5,567 bases of DNA. Source: Bacillota bacterium (GTDB lineage Bacteria; Bacillota; Clostridia; Acetivibrionales; DTU013). This document shows, in pieces, positions 5,554 to 5,567 of this stretch. Within the stretch, counting starts at the first letter, position 1; each line of letters starts with the position of its first letter. Location of the stretch: NCBI GenBank assembly GCA_023415815.1, contig JAEZJL010000189.1, positions 1 through 5,567 of the forward strand. The letters run 5' to 3'. The notes beneath the pieces were generated by a model. That model worked only from the letters and a program-made list of their open reading frames with translations. It ran no database searches and had not been told where the DNA came from. Position numbers and translations under genes: made by a program.

Positions 5554-5567
5554 AACCTATATAATAG
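5546..5567 (+). CDS. Probable response regulator, first seven codons (runs off the right edge)
   Basis: The ATG at 5546 opens MLRTYII and stays open to the window edge. GGGAGG (5532-5537) lies 8 nt upstream. The frame overlaps the last 8 bp of the sensor kinase, so the two are probably translationally coupled. A short basic start followed by beta-branched hydrophobics is how receiver domains begin (normally followed by an Asp-Asp-Glu patch, not visible here), and genes after LytS-type kinases are usually LytTR- or AraC-type response regulators. Only seven residues are visible, so the product is inferred mainly from context. Confidence 0.55.

Noticed and set aside
1..5567. CRISPR arrays, tRNA or rRNA genes, transposases, attachment sites
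   Set aside because: No repeat-spacer pattern, cloverleaf-like sequence, transposase motif or flanking direct repeats was seen.

Overview
The window looks like chromosomal DNA from a low-to-moderate GC Gram-positive anaerobe of the Clostridia/Firmicutes type. The reasons are strong purine-rich Shine-Dalgarno (SD) sequences, near-consensus sigma-A promoters, an oxygen-sensitive clostridial-type enoate reductase, and a LytS-type sensor kinase overlapping its likely response-regulator gene. This placement is an inference; there is no rRNA or other marker gene.

Layout. Bases 1-94 (minus strand) hold the first 31 codons of a probable TetR-family repressor that runs off the left edge. Bases 95-316 are a divergent intergenic control region. 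It contains three inverted repeats (a 31-bp near-perfect palindrome at 107-137, a 7-bp-arm repeat at 190-209 and a perfect 14-bp palindrome at 262-275), a near-consensus promoter for the rightward gene, and a weaker candidate promoter for the regulator. Bases 317-2317 encode a complete 666-residue FMN/4Fe-4S/FAD oxidoreductase of the 2-enoate reductase / 2,4-dienoyl-CoA reductase (Old Yellow Enzyme, OYE) family. A strong intrinsic terminator follows at 2376-2410, and the promoter of the next gene overlaps it. Bases 2476-5553 encode a 1025-residue membrane sensor kinase. It combines an extracellular 7TMR-DISM-type domain, seven transmembrane helices, a HisKA/HATPase kinase, a receiver domain, and a second, LytS-type kinase with its own ATPase domain. 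At 5546 a further gene begins, overlapping the kinase by 8 bp; only seven codons are visible, and they fit the start of a response regulator.

How the parts may work together. The left half reads as a small inducible redox module: a TetR-type sensor divergent from a flavoenzyme that reduces activated C=C bonds, with a palindrome exactly at the predicted transcription start of the reductase. The right half is a separately transcribed signalling unit: an extracellular/membrane sensor feeding two different kinase cores and one internal receiver, then probably a cytosolic response regulator. The two halves are separated by a terminator, and nothing in the sequence shows that they share a function.

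The most unusual points are the two-kinase polypeptide, a pair of in-frame -1 frameshift-type heptamers in the linker between its two halves, the terminator/promoter overlap, and the odd leader of the TetR-like gene, where a strong SD and a large palindrome precede the start codon.
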